Source: Hephaestia sp. MAHUQ-44 (lineage in GTDB: Bacteria > Pseudomonadota > Alphaproteobacteria > Sphingomonadales > Sphingomonadaceae). Taken from it: a stretch of DNA of 64,000 bases. The notes beneath the pieces were generated by a model, which saw only the letters and a list, made by a program, of their open reading frames with translations, had not been told where the DNA came from and searched no databases. Of this stretch, positions 43,361 through 51,690 are shown one piece after another (within the stretch, counting starts at the first letter, position 1; every line of letters begins with the position of its first letter). The stretch spans positions 1 to 64,000 of the forward strand of contig NZ_JAMSLX010000004.1 of NCBI RefSeq assembly GCF_023806085.1, given 5' to 3'. The translations under genes and the position numbers were made by a program.

Positions 43361-45487
43361 TCAAATACCAAATTTCAGCGTCGCGCGGAGATCGCGGCCC
43401 GACAGCGGCGCGAAATCCTTGAGGAAGCTCGAATGGCGCCGCGCATTGACGTCGAAGATGTTGTTCGCGCTCAGCACCAGGCTGGTTCGGTTGCCCGCGC
43501 CGAACGGGCGTAGCGACAGCGAGGCGTTGACCATCGTATAGCCCGGCGTCGCGGTTTCGAAATCGGCGATGCGATCCTGTTTGAAGCTGTGTTCGACCTC
43601 GATCCGGCCGGTCGCGGCGTCGTTTTGTGCCTCGATCCCGCCGAGCAGCCGCAGCGGCGGGATGCGCGGCACCGGGCCGTCGCCGGTCACGGTGGCGTGG
43701 ACGTAATCGGCGAGCCCGTCGACGATGATCGCGGTGGTGCCAAGCGTCGCGAGCCGGGCCGAGGCATCGATCTCGAAGCCGTAATAGCGCGCGTCGGCCT
43801 GACCGATCCGGTAGCAGGGCAGGTCGACCGTGCGGCCCGAGGGGGCCGCCGCTGCCTCGCATATGCTTTGCGTGACCTGGTTCTCGTAGATGTAGTTCGA
43901 GAACCAGTTGTAATAAGCCGACGCGTCGACACTGAACGCGTCGCTATGGTGATGGAGCGTGGCCTCCAGCCCCCAGCTTTTCTCGACCTTGAAGTCGGGA
44001 TTGCCGAGTTCATAGGCCTGCGTGCCGGCGTGGGCGCCGTTGGCGAACAGTTCCTCGGCGGTCGGCGCGCGCGCGGTGCGCGAGCCGTTGAGGCCGATCC
44101 GCCATTGCCCGCCGAGATCGTAGGACGCGCCGAGCGAGCCCGATACCGCCTCGAACCGGCGCGCACCGCCGAAGAAGCGCTGATCGCCCGCTGGGAGATG
44201 CGCGGCGACCTTGGTGGTCTCATAGCGCAGCCCGGCTTCGGCCTTGATCGGGCCGGCGACGAGTTGCTGGAGCGTGAACACGCCCAATTGGCTGGTCGAA
44301 TTGCGCGGCAGGAAGGCTTCGTCGCCCTCGACATCGAAATCGCGCGAGAAATATTGGACGCCGGTCGCGCCCTGCCAGCCGCCGTGTTTGGCCTGGACGA
44401 GTTCGAGCCGCGCCTCGAGCCCGTCATTGTAGAAAGCGGTGCCGACCGAATTATCTTCCTCGAGTTCGAAATGGCGATAATGCGCGGCCGCGGCGCGGAA
44501 GCGGATCTTGTCGAGCAGCCCGCCGCCGGCATCGACCTCGCCGCGTACGTCGAAGCGGTTCTGGACGACATCGAGGCGCGGCGCTTCCTGTTCCTGACCG
44601 GGCTCGGTCGCGTAGCGGACGGGGATGCCATAGAGGCTGTCGTAATGGCTGTATGAGATGCCGAGATTGCCGACGTCGGTGATCCACGCGGCACCGGCAC
44701 CCGCCGTCCATGTCTCGGCGGCCGTATTGGGCAGCGTCCCGCGAATCGCGGCGTTGGCGGCGAAATCGATCGGTTCGGCGCCGGGGTCGGCCGGCACGTG
44801 GCTGGCAGCGAGCGCGGCGGCGCGTGCGGCCGTGCTCAGCGCGTGGCCACCGATGCGCAGGTCGTCGGTCTTGAGATACGATCCATCGGCGTGGAGCACG
44901 AGGTGATCGCCGATCGCGATATCGCCCGCGCCGCCGATCGAGCGTTCCTCGGCCGCCGAGCCATAGGCTGCGATGCCATCGAGCCGATAGCCATCGCGCG
45001 GCACGCTGCGCGGGATGCGGCGATCGATCACGTTGACGACCCCGCCTACCGCCGAGGAGCCGAACAGCAGCGCAGAAGGACCGCGCAACACCTCGATGCG
45101 TTCGGCGAGCAATGGGTTGATGATCGTCGCGTGGTCGGCCGAGGTGTTCGAGACGTCGATCGCGCCGATCCCGTCGGTCAGCACGCGCACGCGATCGCCC
45201 TGGAAACCGCGCAGGATCGGGCGCGAGGCGTTGGGGCCGAACGAGCTTGCCGTCACGCCGGGCTGGCGCGCCAGCGTCTCGCCGATTGTCGACTTCACCG
45301 ACCGCGTAAGCTCGTCGCCGCTGACGATCGAGGTGCCCGACAGCACATCGGCCTCGCTCTGTTCGAGCGGTGCGGTGACGATGATGTTCGATGGCGTCGC
45401 CTCATCGCTGTCGCCCGCCGTCTGCGCATGGGCAGCGGGCGTGGTGGACAGCGCCACCCCGGCGAGAAGAAGCGAACGGATCAGCAT
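43361..45487 (-). CDS. TonB-dependent outer-membrane receptor
   Basis: This 708-residue protein has a signal peptide (MLIRSLLLAGVALSTTPAAH...), a plug domain (about 30-160: NIIVTAPLEQ, SKSTIGETLA-like region, ILRGFQGDRVRVLTDG, IEVLRGPSALLFGSSAVGGVVNVID) and a 22-strand barrel ending in the aromatic-rich RATLKFGI. The plug resembles ZnuD-type receptors, so zinc or heme is a guess for the ligand. No metal-uptake partner gene is adjacent. Confidence 0.93.
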   Translation of the reverse strand: MLIRSLLLAGVALSTTPAAHAQTAGDSDEATPSNIIVTAPLEQSEADVLSGTSIVSGDELTRSVKSTIGETLARQPGVTASSFGPNASRPILRGFQGDRVRVLTDGIGAIDVSNTSADHATIINPLLAERIEVLRGPSALLFGSSAVGGVVNVIDRRIPRSVPRDGYRLDGIAAYGSAAEERSIGGAGDIAIGDHLVLHADGSYLKTDDLRIGGHALSTAARAAALAASHVPADPGAEPIDFAANAAIRGTLPNTAAETWTAGAGAAWITDVGNLGISYSHYDSLYGIPVRYATEPGQEQEAPRLDVVQNRFDVRGEVDAGGGLLDKIRFRAAAAHYRHFELEEDNSVGTAFYNDGLEARLELVQAKHGGWQGATGVQYFSRDFDVEGDEAFLPRNSTSQLGVFTLQQLVAGPIKAEAGLRYETTKVAAHLPAGDQRFFGGARRFEAVSGSLGASYDLGGQWRIGLNGSRTARAPTAEELFANGAHAGTQAYELGNPDFKVEKSWGLEATLHHHSDAFSVDASAYYNWFSNYIYENQVTQSICEAAAAPSGRTVDLPCYRIGQADARYYGFEIDASARLATLGTTAIIVDGLADYVHATVTGDGPVPRIPPLRLLGGIEAQNDAATGRIEVEHSFKQDRIADFETATPGYTMVNASLSLRPFGAGNRTSLVLSANNIFDVNARRHSSFLKDFAPLSGRDLRATLKFGI

Positions 45488-45618
45488 GCACCAAACTCCC
45501 TGAACGACTGTTGTGCGCTGCGGTACAGGTGATGATATAGTATTACAAGACCCGATCGGGCTTTTGTCGCACCCCGGCGGCGTGCTAGCGGATCGGCCGA
45601 TATTGTCCGGAGACCCTT

Positions 45619-46446
45619 ATGCCCCGTCTGCGTTCGCTGCTGTTCGTGCCGGGGGACCGGCCGGAGCGGATGGAAAAGGCGCTGGGGCTCGGTGCCGATG
45701 CGTTGATCCTCGATCTCGAGGATGCGGTGGCCCCCGATGCGAAGCCCGCCGCGCGTGCGGCGGTGGCGGCGTTGCTTGCCCGAAAGCGCACGATGACCCT
45801 GTTCGTTCGGATCAACCCGCTCGACAGCGATTTCGTCGCCGATGATCTCGCCGCGATCCTTGGCGGCGCGCCCGACGGGATCGTGCTGCCCAAGGCCGAA
45901 GGGGCGTCGTCGCTCAAGGCACTCGATGCGTGGCTGCCCGAAAATATGCTGATCCTGCCGATCGCGACCGAGACCCCGGCGGCGATCTTTTCGACGGGCA
46001 CCTATGGCGGCATCACCGATCGGCTGGCGGGGCTGACCTGGGGGGCGGAGGACCTGCCCGCCGCGATCGGCGCGATCACCGCGCGCGAGGCCGACGGCCG
46101 CTATACGCCGCCGTATGAACTTGCGCGGTCGCTCACCCTGTTCGGCGCGCATGCCGCAGGCGTGCCGGCGATCGAGACGGTCTATCCCGATTTCCGCGAT
46201 CTCGACGGGCTGGCCGCATATGCCGCGCGCGGGCGCCGCGACGGCTTTACGGGGATGATGGCGATCCACCCCGCGCAGGTGCCGGTGATCAACGCCGCTT
46301 TCACGCCGGGCGACGACGAGATCGCGCACGCACGCCGCATCGTCGATCTGTTCGCGGCCCATCCGGGGGCGGGGGCGCTATCGCTCGACGGCCGGATGGT
46401 GGATGCGCCGCACCTCAAGGCGGCGCGGCGGCTGCTGGGTCTTTAG
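45619..46446 (+). CDS. HpcH/HpaI aldolase-type CoA ester lyase (CitE-like)
   Basis: This 275-residue TIM-barrel enzyme opens RLRSLLFVPGDRPERMEKAL. It then shows ALILDLEDAVAPDAK (metal-binding Glu/Asp), FVRINPLDS, VLPKAEG, and GMMAIHPAQVPVIN near the C-terminus. This is the pattern of stand-alone CitE-like proteins (malyl-, citramalyl-CoA lyases). The substrate is not determined. It is divergent from the TonB receptor. Confidence 0.88.
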   Translation: MPRLRSLLFVPGDRPERMEKALGLGADALILDLEDAVAPDAKPAARAAVAALLARKRTMTLFVRINPLDSDFVADDLAAILGGAPDGIVLPKAEGASSLKALDAWLPENMLILPIATETPAAIFSTGTYGGITDRLAGLTWGAEDLPAAIGAITAREADGRYTPPYELARSLTLFGAHAAGVPAIETVYPDFRDLDGLAAYAARGRRDGFTGMMAIHPAQVPVINAAFTPGDDEIAHARRIVDLFAAHPGAGALSLDGRMVDAPHLKAARRLLGL

Positions 46447-46459
46447 GCGCTCGCGCCAC

Positions 46460-46497
46460 AAGAAGAACGGTGCTTCGACAAGCTCAGCACGAACGGG
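46460..46497. repeat. REP-like repeat family A, single arm
   Basis: AAGAAGAACGGTGCTTCGAC continues into AAGCTCAGCACGAACGGG, one arm of family A, in the gap between the convergent CoA lyase and PAP2 genes. Confidence 0.75.
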
Positions 46498-46516
46498 ACA
46501 TGCTTGAATTCGTCCC

Positions 46517-47245
46517 CTAATCCACCGAGCGCCGGATCCTGATCCACGCGCCGAGCGCCCACCAGCCGAGCGCCCAGAAGATGCCGAAGCTCCAGCCGGC
46601 GAGCACGTCGGTGGGCCAATGGACCCCCAGATAGACGCGGCTGCACCCGATCGCGGCGACGAGCAGCCCTGCGGTGATGAGAATGAAGTTGCGCGCGGCG
46701 CGCGTGTCGACGATCTGCACCAGCAGCGTCGCGATCGTGAGATAGACGATTGCGCTGTTCGCCGAATGCCCGCTCGGGAAGCTCAGCGACGAGACATGGA
46801 CGAGATGGTCGACGACCTGTGGGCGCGGGCGGGCGATCACCTCCTTGGCGATATGGATCACCAGCGAGCCCAGCACGGTTGCCGTCACCACCAGCCCGGC
46901 GGTGAGCCACAGCCGCCGGATCGCGAGGAAACTCACCGTCAGCACCACGATCAGCGTCAATGTCAGGCCACCGCCCAGCGTCGTGATGTCGATCATCAGC
47001 CCTTCGAGCCAGGCCGGGCCGATCGGGTGCGGCATATCGCCCGTGCGCCGCATCGCGAGCAGAATCGACCGATCGAAGGCGAAGGCGTGGCCGCGATCGA
47101 TGATCCAGCCGACCAGCGCCACGATCGCGGTCGCGATCGCGAGGCCGCTCGCCGCCCACAGCAGCCAGGGGGGATGACGCACCGCGTCGGGGAGATGCCC
47201 GGCGGCGTCGGCGCCTTGCGCGCGGGGAAGGTGGGGGTGCTCCAT
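46517..47245 (-). CDS. PAP2-family membrane phosphatase
   Basis: This 242-residue protein has about six membrane helices and the three PAP2 motifs: KEVIARPRPQ, SFPSGHSANS and SRVYLGVHWPTDVLAG, with catalytic His residues in the second and third. Family members dephosphorylate phosphatidic acid, undecaprenyl pyrophosphate or related lipids at the inner membrane. The lipid used here is unknown. Confidence 0.92.
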   Translation of the reverse strand: MEHPHLPRAQGADAAGHLPDAVRHPPWLLWAASGLAIATAIVALVGWIIDRGHAFAFDRSILLAMRRTGDMPHPIGPAWLEGLMIDITTLGGGLTLTLIVVLTVSFLAIRRLWLTAGLVVTATVLGSLVIHIAKEVIARPRPQVVDHLVHVSSLSFPSGHSANSAIVYLTIATLLVQIVDTRAARNFILITAGLLVAAIGCSRVYLGVHWPTDVLAGWSFGIFWALGWWALGAWIRIRRSVD

Positions 47246-47367
47246 GGCGGGCTCTTAGAGGGTGTTCCCCTTGGGTGGAAGCGGGCCGGTGCCGCCCGCC
47301 AACTCCGGCAGCCTTGCGCGTACGCCTGCCCCTGTTACGCTGTGGCGAGGCAAAAAGGAGGGGATGG

Positions 47368-47646
47368 ATGCAGAGCGATAGCGATCGCGTGCGCGCCGAT
47401 CTCGATGCGATCGGCATGCGCGCAGCAGGGAGCGCGGTGGGATTGCTTCAACTGCTCAAGGAACTGCTCGACGCGCGGGTGCTCGGCCATGACGCGGTCG
47501 AGCGCATCCGCGAGGCGATCATCGCCGATGTCGCAGGCGCGCGACCGCGATCCCAGACCCAGGCCGATTTCGAGAAACGCGTGCGCGAGCGGATGGACCA
47601 TCTGCTGCCGCTCAACCGCAAAGTCGGAGCACCGGCCGCGCACTGA
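47368..47646 (+). CDS. Hypothetical helical protein
   Basis: This 92-residue, mostly helical and charged protein has no signal or membrane segment: DLDAIGMRAAGSAVGLLQLL, DARVLGHDAVERIREAI, FEKRVRERMDHLLPL. I do not recognise a family. AAGGAGGGG immediately upstream is a strong ribosome site, and the codon use fits the genome, so it is probably real. Confidence 0.7.
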   Translation: MQSDSDRVRADLDAIGMRAAGSAVGLLQLLKELLDARVLGHDAVERIREAIIADVAGARPRSQTQADFEKRVRERMDHLLPLNRKVGAPAAH

Positions 47647-47681
47647 CAGAAAACGGCTTTTGACGCTTCGGGGGGCGGGGC

Positions 47682-48110
47682 ATGAATGCAATCGTCGGGC
47701 AGACGCTGAAGGGGCAGACCAAGTCGATCACGGTCGATGAGGATGGTGTGACCATCGCCTATCGCGCGCTTTATCACGGCTTCAAGGGCGACAAGCGCCT
47801 GCCGTTTTCGAGCATCACGGCGATCCAGTTCCGCGAGCCTGGAACCTGGCTGTCGGGTTATATTCAATTCTCGATCAAGGGTGGGGTCGAATGGATCGGC
47901 CAGATCAATCAGGACGAGAACGCGCTGCAATTCGACCGCGCCGCCGCCGATGCCTTTCGCGCGTTGCGTGATTTCGTTCAGTCGCGGATCGAGCATCCCG
48001 GCGTAGCCACGGCATCCGTTTCGGTGGCCGATGAATTGGCCAAGCTGGCCAATCTGCGCATCCTGACGCCCGAGGAATTCGCGCAACAAAAGGCCCGGCT
48101 GCTGGGATAG
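47682..48110 (+). CDS. DUF4429-like protein with C-terminal SHOCT domain
   Basis: This 142-residue protein has an N-terminal PH-like beta domain (about 1-100: GQTKSITVDEDGVTIAYRAL, KRLPFSSITAIQFREPG, GYIQFSIKGG). It ends in a SHOCT motif (ADELAKLANLRILTPEEFAQ followed by QKARLLG), a short helical module often found at C-termini. The role is unknown. It lies 35 bases after the helical hypothetical gene. Confidence 0.78.
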   Translation: MNAIVGQTLKGQTKSITVDEDGVTIAYRALYHGFKGDKRLPFSSITAIQFREPGTWLSGYIQFSIKGGVEWIGQINQDENALQFDRAAADAFRALRDFVQSRIEHPGVATASVSVADELAKLANLRILTPEEFAQQKARLLG

Positions 48111-48188
48111 GCCTGCGGTAGTCCGGGCTGGCTCGGCAGCGGACCATGGCCGCGCGCCGATCCGGTATCATGCGCGTGGCTTGAAGGA

Positions 48189-48264
48189 TGGTGGGTCCGC
48201 CGGGATTCGAACCCGGGACCTCTCGATTAAAAGTCGCTTGCTCTACCGACTGAGCTACGGACCC
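48189..48264 (-). tRNA. tRNA-Lys (anticodon TTT)
   Basis: The 76-base gene folds as a cloverleaf. The acceptor stem is GGGTCCG/CGGACCC. The D-arm is AGCTCAGTCGGTAGAGC, the anticodon loop is CTTTTAA, and the T-arm is TCCCGGGTTCGAATCCCGG. The discriminator is A, and CCA is encoded. It lies 17 bases downstream of folK on the same strand. Confidence 0.97.
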
Positions 48265-48281
48265 GCACCATCCGCGCGGCG

Positions 48282-48767
48282 TTACGCATCGCGCGCGCGG
48301 CGGTCAACCGCATGTCTGCGATGCATTAGCTGGCGGACGGTGAGCCCCGTCACCGGATCGCGCCAATCGGGCACGATTGTGCCCAGCGGATCGAGCACGA
48401 AGCCGCGCTCGCGAAAGGCGCGGTGCGGCACGATCAGCCGCGTGTCCGCCCATGCGCCGCCCGACCACAGGATGATGTCGAGATCGATCACGCGTGCCCC
48501 CCAGCGCCGCCCGCGCCGCCGCCCGAACGCCTGTTCGATGGCTTTGAGGCGGGTAAGCAATGCGGGGGGCGCCTCGTCACTGGCGATGAGCGCGGCGGCA
48601 TTGGCGAAGCGGCGGATCGACGGGCCGAGCGGGGGCGTCGACACGATCGGCGACACCGCGATCACCCCGCCGATCGCCGCCAGCGCCGCCGCGATTTCCG
48701 CGTGCGGGCCCCCGTGCCGGCCGCGCCGGTTCGAACCCAGCGCCACAACATAGCTTGCCGTTGCCAT
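48282..48767 (-). CDS. folK: 6-hydroxymethyl-7,8-dihydropterin pyrophosphokinase
   Basis: This protein of about 161 residues catalyses pyrophosphoryl transfer in folate synthesis. It shows VVALGSNRRG, a divergent SPIVSTPPLGP, FANAAALI, and the signature RWGARVIDLDIILW with the two Asp that bind Mg. The C-terminal LIVPHRAFRERGFVLDPL is typical. The ATG at 48767 is chosen over the frame start because MATASYVVALGSN matches the family N-terminus. Confidence 0.94.
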   Translation of the reverse strand: MATASYVVALGSNRRGRHGGPHAEIAAALAAIGGVIAVSPIVSTPPLGPSIRRFANAAALIASDEAPPALLTRLKAIEQAFGRRRGRRWGARVIDLDIILWSGGAWADTRLIVPHRAFRERGFVLDPLGTIVPDWRDPVTGLTVRQLMHRRHAVDRRARDA

Positions 48768-48790
48768 CGTGCGCTGCCTATCCGGGAAGG

Positions 48791-49462
48791 ATGCCGCCAC
48801 CAAGTCCTTTACCCGCCACCGAGCCAGCGCGTGATTGCGCGCTGTGCCCCCGCCTTGTCGCGCTGCGCGACGAACTGCGCGATCAATTCCCCGACTGGTG
48901 GAACGCGCCGGTGCCCGCGTTCGGCGATCGCGACGCGTGGCTGGTGATCGTCGGGCTCGCGCCGGGCAAGCAGGGTGCCAATCGTACCGGGCGATCGTTT
49001 ACGGGCGATGATTCGGGGGCGCTGCTCTATGCGACGCTCGGTACGTTCGGGCTGGCCGAGGGGCAATATGCCGCCCGGCCCGACGACGGGATGGCGCTGC
49101 GCGGCGCGATGATCGTCAACGCGGTGCGCTGCCTGCCGCCGCACAACAAGCCGACACCTGAAGAAATCCGCACCTGTCGCCGGTTCCTCGACGCGCCGAT
49201 CGCGGCGCTGCCCGCGGCACGCATCTTCATCGCGCTTGGCGAGATCGCGCATCGGTCGACGGTGAAGGCACTCGGCGGGCGGCTGCCCAAGGCGCGCTTC
49301 GGCCACCTCGCCGAGCACCGGCTGCCCGGCGGGCGGGTGCTGATCGATAGCTATCATTGCTCGCGTTACAACACCAACACCGGCCGGCTGACGACGGCGA
49401 TGTTCGAGGCGGTGTTCGCGCGGGCGCTCGAGGTGAAGGCCGAACTCGACGCGGCTCAATAA
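48791..49462 (+). CDS. Uracil-DNA glycosylase, family 5 (UdgB type)
   Basis: This 223-residue Fe-S DNA repair enzyme has four cysteines, Cys16, Cys19 (CALC), Cys114 and Cys129, which fit the 4Fe-4S ligand set of families 4 and 5. Motif A reads GLAPGKQGANRTGRSFTGD, where family 5 enzymes lack the catalytic polar residue of family 4. Motif B is present as DSYHCSRYNTNTGRL. Such enzymes remove uracil and some deaminated purines. The 3' end overlaps the convergent polyprenyl synthase gene by 7 bases. Confidence 0.93.
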   Translation: MPPPSPLPATEPARDCALCPRLVALRDELRDQFPDWWNAPVPAFGDRDAWLVIVGLAPGKQGANRTGRSFTGDDSGALLYATLGTFGLAEGQYAARPDDGMALRGAMIVNAVRCLPPHNKPTPEEIRTCRRFLDAPIAALPAARIFIALGEIAHRSTVKALGGRLPKARFGHLAEHRLPGGRVLIDSYHCSRYNTNTGRLTTAMFEAVFARALEVKAELDAAQ

Positions 49463-50469
49463 GCGCGCGCGATCGCGAATTCGACCGCTTCGACCATCGA
49501 ATCCCTGGCGCGGCCCGATCCGAACATGCCCAATGCGTCGATCGCGCGCTGGCCGTAATGGCGCGCGCGCGCGAGCGTGTCGTCGACCGCGCGGCTGTCA
49601 CGAATCAGGCGGACGGCGTGCGCGAAATCGTCGTCGCTCGATCGGCGGCCCTCGATCGCATCCTTCCAGAACGTGCGCTCGCTATCGTTGCCGCGCGCGT
49701 AGGCGAGGATGACGGGCAGCGTGACCTTGCCCTCGCGGAAGTCGTCGCCGGCATCCTTGCCCATCGTATCGGCGTCGGAAATATAATCGATCGCGTCGTC
49801 GACGAGCTGGAACGCGATGCCGAGGTTGCGGCCATATGCGTCGAGCGCGGTCTCGGCGGCTTCCTCGCGCTCGGCGACGACGGCGGCGATCCGGCACGCG
49901 GCGGCGAACAGCACCGCGGTTTTCGCGCCGATAATGTCGAGATAGCGTTCCTCGCCGAGATCGATCCGGCGCGTCGCGGTCAATTGGTTGACCTCGCCCT
50001 CGGCGATCACTGCACTGGCGTTGGAGAGGATCTTGAGCACCTTGAGGCTGCCGTCCTCGACCATCAGCTCGAAGCTTTTGGAGAACAGGAAGTCACCGAC
50101 GAGCACGCTCGCCGCATTGCCCCAGATGATGTTGGCGGTGCGCTTGCCGCGGCGCAGGTCCGATCCGTCAACGACATCGTCATGGAGCAGCGTCGCGGTG
50201 TGGATGAATTCGACCGCCGCGGCGAGGCGGTGGTGGCGATTGCCGGTATAGTCCAGCAGCGCGGCGCTCGCGAGCGTCAGCATCGGCCGCATCCGCTTGC
50301 CGCCGCCCGCGATCAGATGCCCGGCAAGCTCGGGGATCAGCGGGATCTGCGATTGCATGCGGTCGAGAATCACCGCGTTGACGAGGTTGAGCTCTCCCGC
50401 CACCAGCGCGATCATCGGCTCGAGGGAGGGTTGCGGGCGGCCGTCGAGGCGGTGGATCGTCGCGGTCAT
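49456..50469 (-). CDS. ispB: All-trans polyprenyl diphosphate synthase (ubiquinone side chain)
   Basis: This 337-residue enzyme extends the isoprenoid chain used for ubiquinone. The first Asp-rich motif is LLHDDVVDGSDLRRG, the second is QLVDDAIDYISD, and GGGKRMRP is the substrate-binding block. Chain length (probably decaprenyl in this group) cannot be read from sequence. The start ATG 50469 is followed directly by family homology, and the open frame upstream has none. Confidence 0.94.
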   Translation of the reverse strand: MTATIHRLDGRPQPSLEPMIALVAGELNLVNAVILDRMQSQIPLIPELAGHLIAGGGKRMRPMLTLASAALLDYTGNRHHRLAAAVEFIHTATLLHDDVVDGSDLRRGKRTANIIWGNAASVLVGDFLFSKSFELMVEDGSLKVLKILSNASAVIAEGEVNQLTATRRIDLGEERYLDIIGAKTAVLFAAACRIAAVVAEREEAAETALDAYGRNLGIAFQLVDDAIDYISDADTMGKDAGDDFREGKVTLPVILAYARGNDSERTFWKDAIEGRRSSDDDFAHAVRLIRDSRAVDDTLARARHYGQRAIDALGMFGSGRARDSMVEAVEFAIARAY

Positions 50470-50576
50470 CGTAGAGGCGATGTGGCGGGGAACGGGGCCA
50501 AAGGCAAGCGTTTGGGGTTGCTTACGCGCGGCGCCGTGCCCAAAAGGCCGCGCGATCCGGCGAAGGAGCCCCATGA

Positions 50577-50861
50577 ATGACCGACGAGACGCTGGCCCAG
50601 TTCCGACAGAGCATCGATAATATCGACGCGGCGCTCGTTTTCATGCTCGCCGAACGGTTCAGGATCACCAAGGCGGTCGGGCGTTACAAGGCGACCGAAG
50701 GCCTGCCGCCCGCCGATCCGGCGCGCGAGGAACGCCAGATCGAGCGGCTGCGCCGGCTGGCGCACGAGGCCGATCTCGACCCCGAATTTTCCGAGAAATT
50801 CCTGCGTTTCATCATCGACGAGGTGATTCGCCACCACGAAAGCCTGCGCGACGAAGGCTGA
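50577..50861 (+). CDS. Chorismate mutase (AroQ type)
   Basis: This 94-residue all-helical enzyme converts chorismate to prephenate for Phe and Tyr synthesis. It shows IDNIDAALVFMLAERFRITKAVGRYK with the active-site Arg/Lys set, then PAREERQIERLRRLA and FIIDEVIRHHESL. It is a monofunctional short form. Start options are ATGAATGA; 50577 gives the family N-terminus. A strong hairpin follows the gene. Confidence 0.93.
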   Translation: MTDETLAQFRQSIDNIDAALVFMLAERFRITKAVGRYKATEGLPPADPAREERQIERLRRLAHEADLDPEFSEKFLRFIIDEVIRHHESLRDEG

Positions 50862-50873
50862 GCGCGGAAGATC

Positions 50874-50910
50874 AGAGTCGGTCCGGTTCTCAGTGAACCG
50901 GACCGACTCT
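50874..50910 (+). terminator. Perfect 16-base hairpin after chorismate mutase gene
   Basis: AGAGTCGGTCCGGTTC and GAACCGGACCGACTCT are exact reverse complements around TCAGT. The hairpin starts 12 bases after the stop. A short T-run (TCTTTTG) follows 8 bases later rather than directly, so termination is likely but the structure could also be a repeat element. Confidence 0.7.
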
Positions 50911-50974
50911 GGATTATCTTTTGTTCGCCGTCATTTCCGAGTCGCCCGATGATTCCATCTGGCTCGAAATCACT

Positions 50975-51604
50975 CTAGCCGCGCCGCACGCCCCGCCAGC
51001 GGTGCGTGATATAGGCGATGGTCCCCAAGACCAGCACCGCGAGGATCACGGCATCGGCGGAGTGGAACGCCGCCTTGAGCCTGGGGTCGCTATCCCATCT
51101 GTCGCCGAGCACCATGCCCAGCCAGGCAAGGCCGAAGCACCACGGCCACGACCCGATGAAGGTGTAGAGGTGGAATTTGCCGAGCGGCATCCGCGCGATG
51201 CCCGCCGGGAAGGCGATGAACGAGCGGATCACCGGCAACAATCGCCCGATCAGCACCGCGATCGAGCCCCAGCGCGCGAAGAAGCGATCGGCGGCGTCGA
51301 GTTCGCCGGGCCCGATCAGCACGAACCTGCCCCAGCGCTCGATCAGCGGCCGCCCGCCGCGCTTGCCCACCTCGTAGGCGACGATCGAGCCGAGATTGCA
51401 GCCGAGCGCGCCCGCGGTTGCCGCGAGGATCAGGTTGAACTGCCCGGTAGAGACCAGATAGCCCGCGAAGGGCATGATGATTTCGGACGGCAGCGGGATG
51501 CACGCCGATTCGATCGCCATCAGGATCAGGATGCCGAGATAGCCCGTCGCCGAGATGACGGAAATGATGATGCCGGCGAGCCAGCCGAGGATGTGTTCGA
51601 TCAT
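50975..51604 (-). CDS. DedA-family membrane protein
   Basis: This 209-residue inner-membrane protein has several helices and the DedA blocks MAIESACIPLPSEIIMPFAG, GALGCNLGSIVAYEVG, and the Arg-containing GRLLPVIRSFIAFPAGIARM. Family members flip undecaprenyl phosphate or other lipids and support envelope homeostasis. The start at 51604 matches the family N-terminus (MIEHILGWLAG). Confidence 0.92.
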   Translation of the reverse strand: MIEHILGWLAGIIISVISATGYLGILILMAIESACIPLPSEIIMPFAGYLVSTGQFNLILAATAGALGCNLGSIVAYEVGKRGGRPLIERWGRFVLIGPGELDAADRFFARWGSIAVLIGRLLPVIRSFIAFPAGIARMPLGKFHLYTFIGSWPWCFGLAWLGMVLGDRWDSDPRLKAAFHSADAVILAVLVLGTIAYITHRWRGVRRG

Positions 51605-51690
51605 GCCCGGTCGCGCATTCATGATCCGGGGAAAAATTTCCAGCCCCATCTGCGCGCGCAAGGCACGGATAGCTTTAACCTTCTCGCGCT

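Noticed and set aside
46443..47417. Reverse frame overlapping the PAP2 gene
   Set aside because: It is a shifted-frame shadow; the three phosphatase motifs lie in the other reverse frame at 46517-47245.
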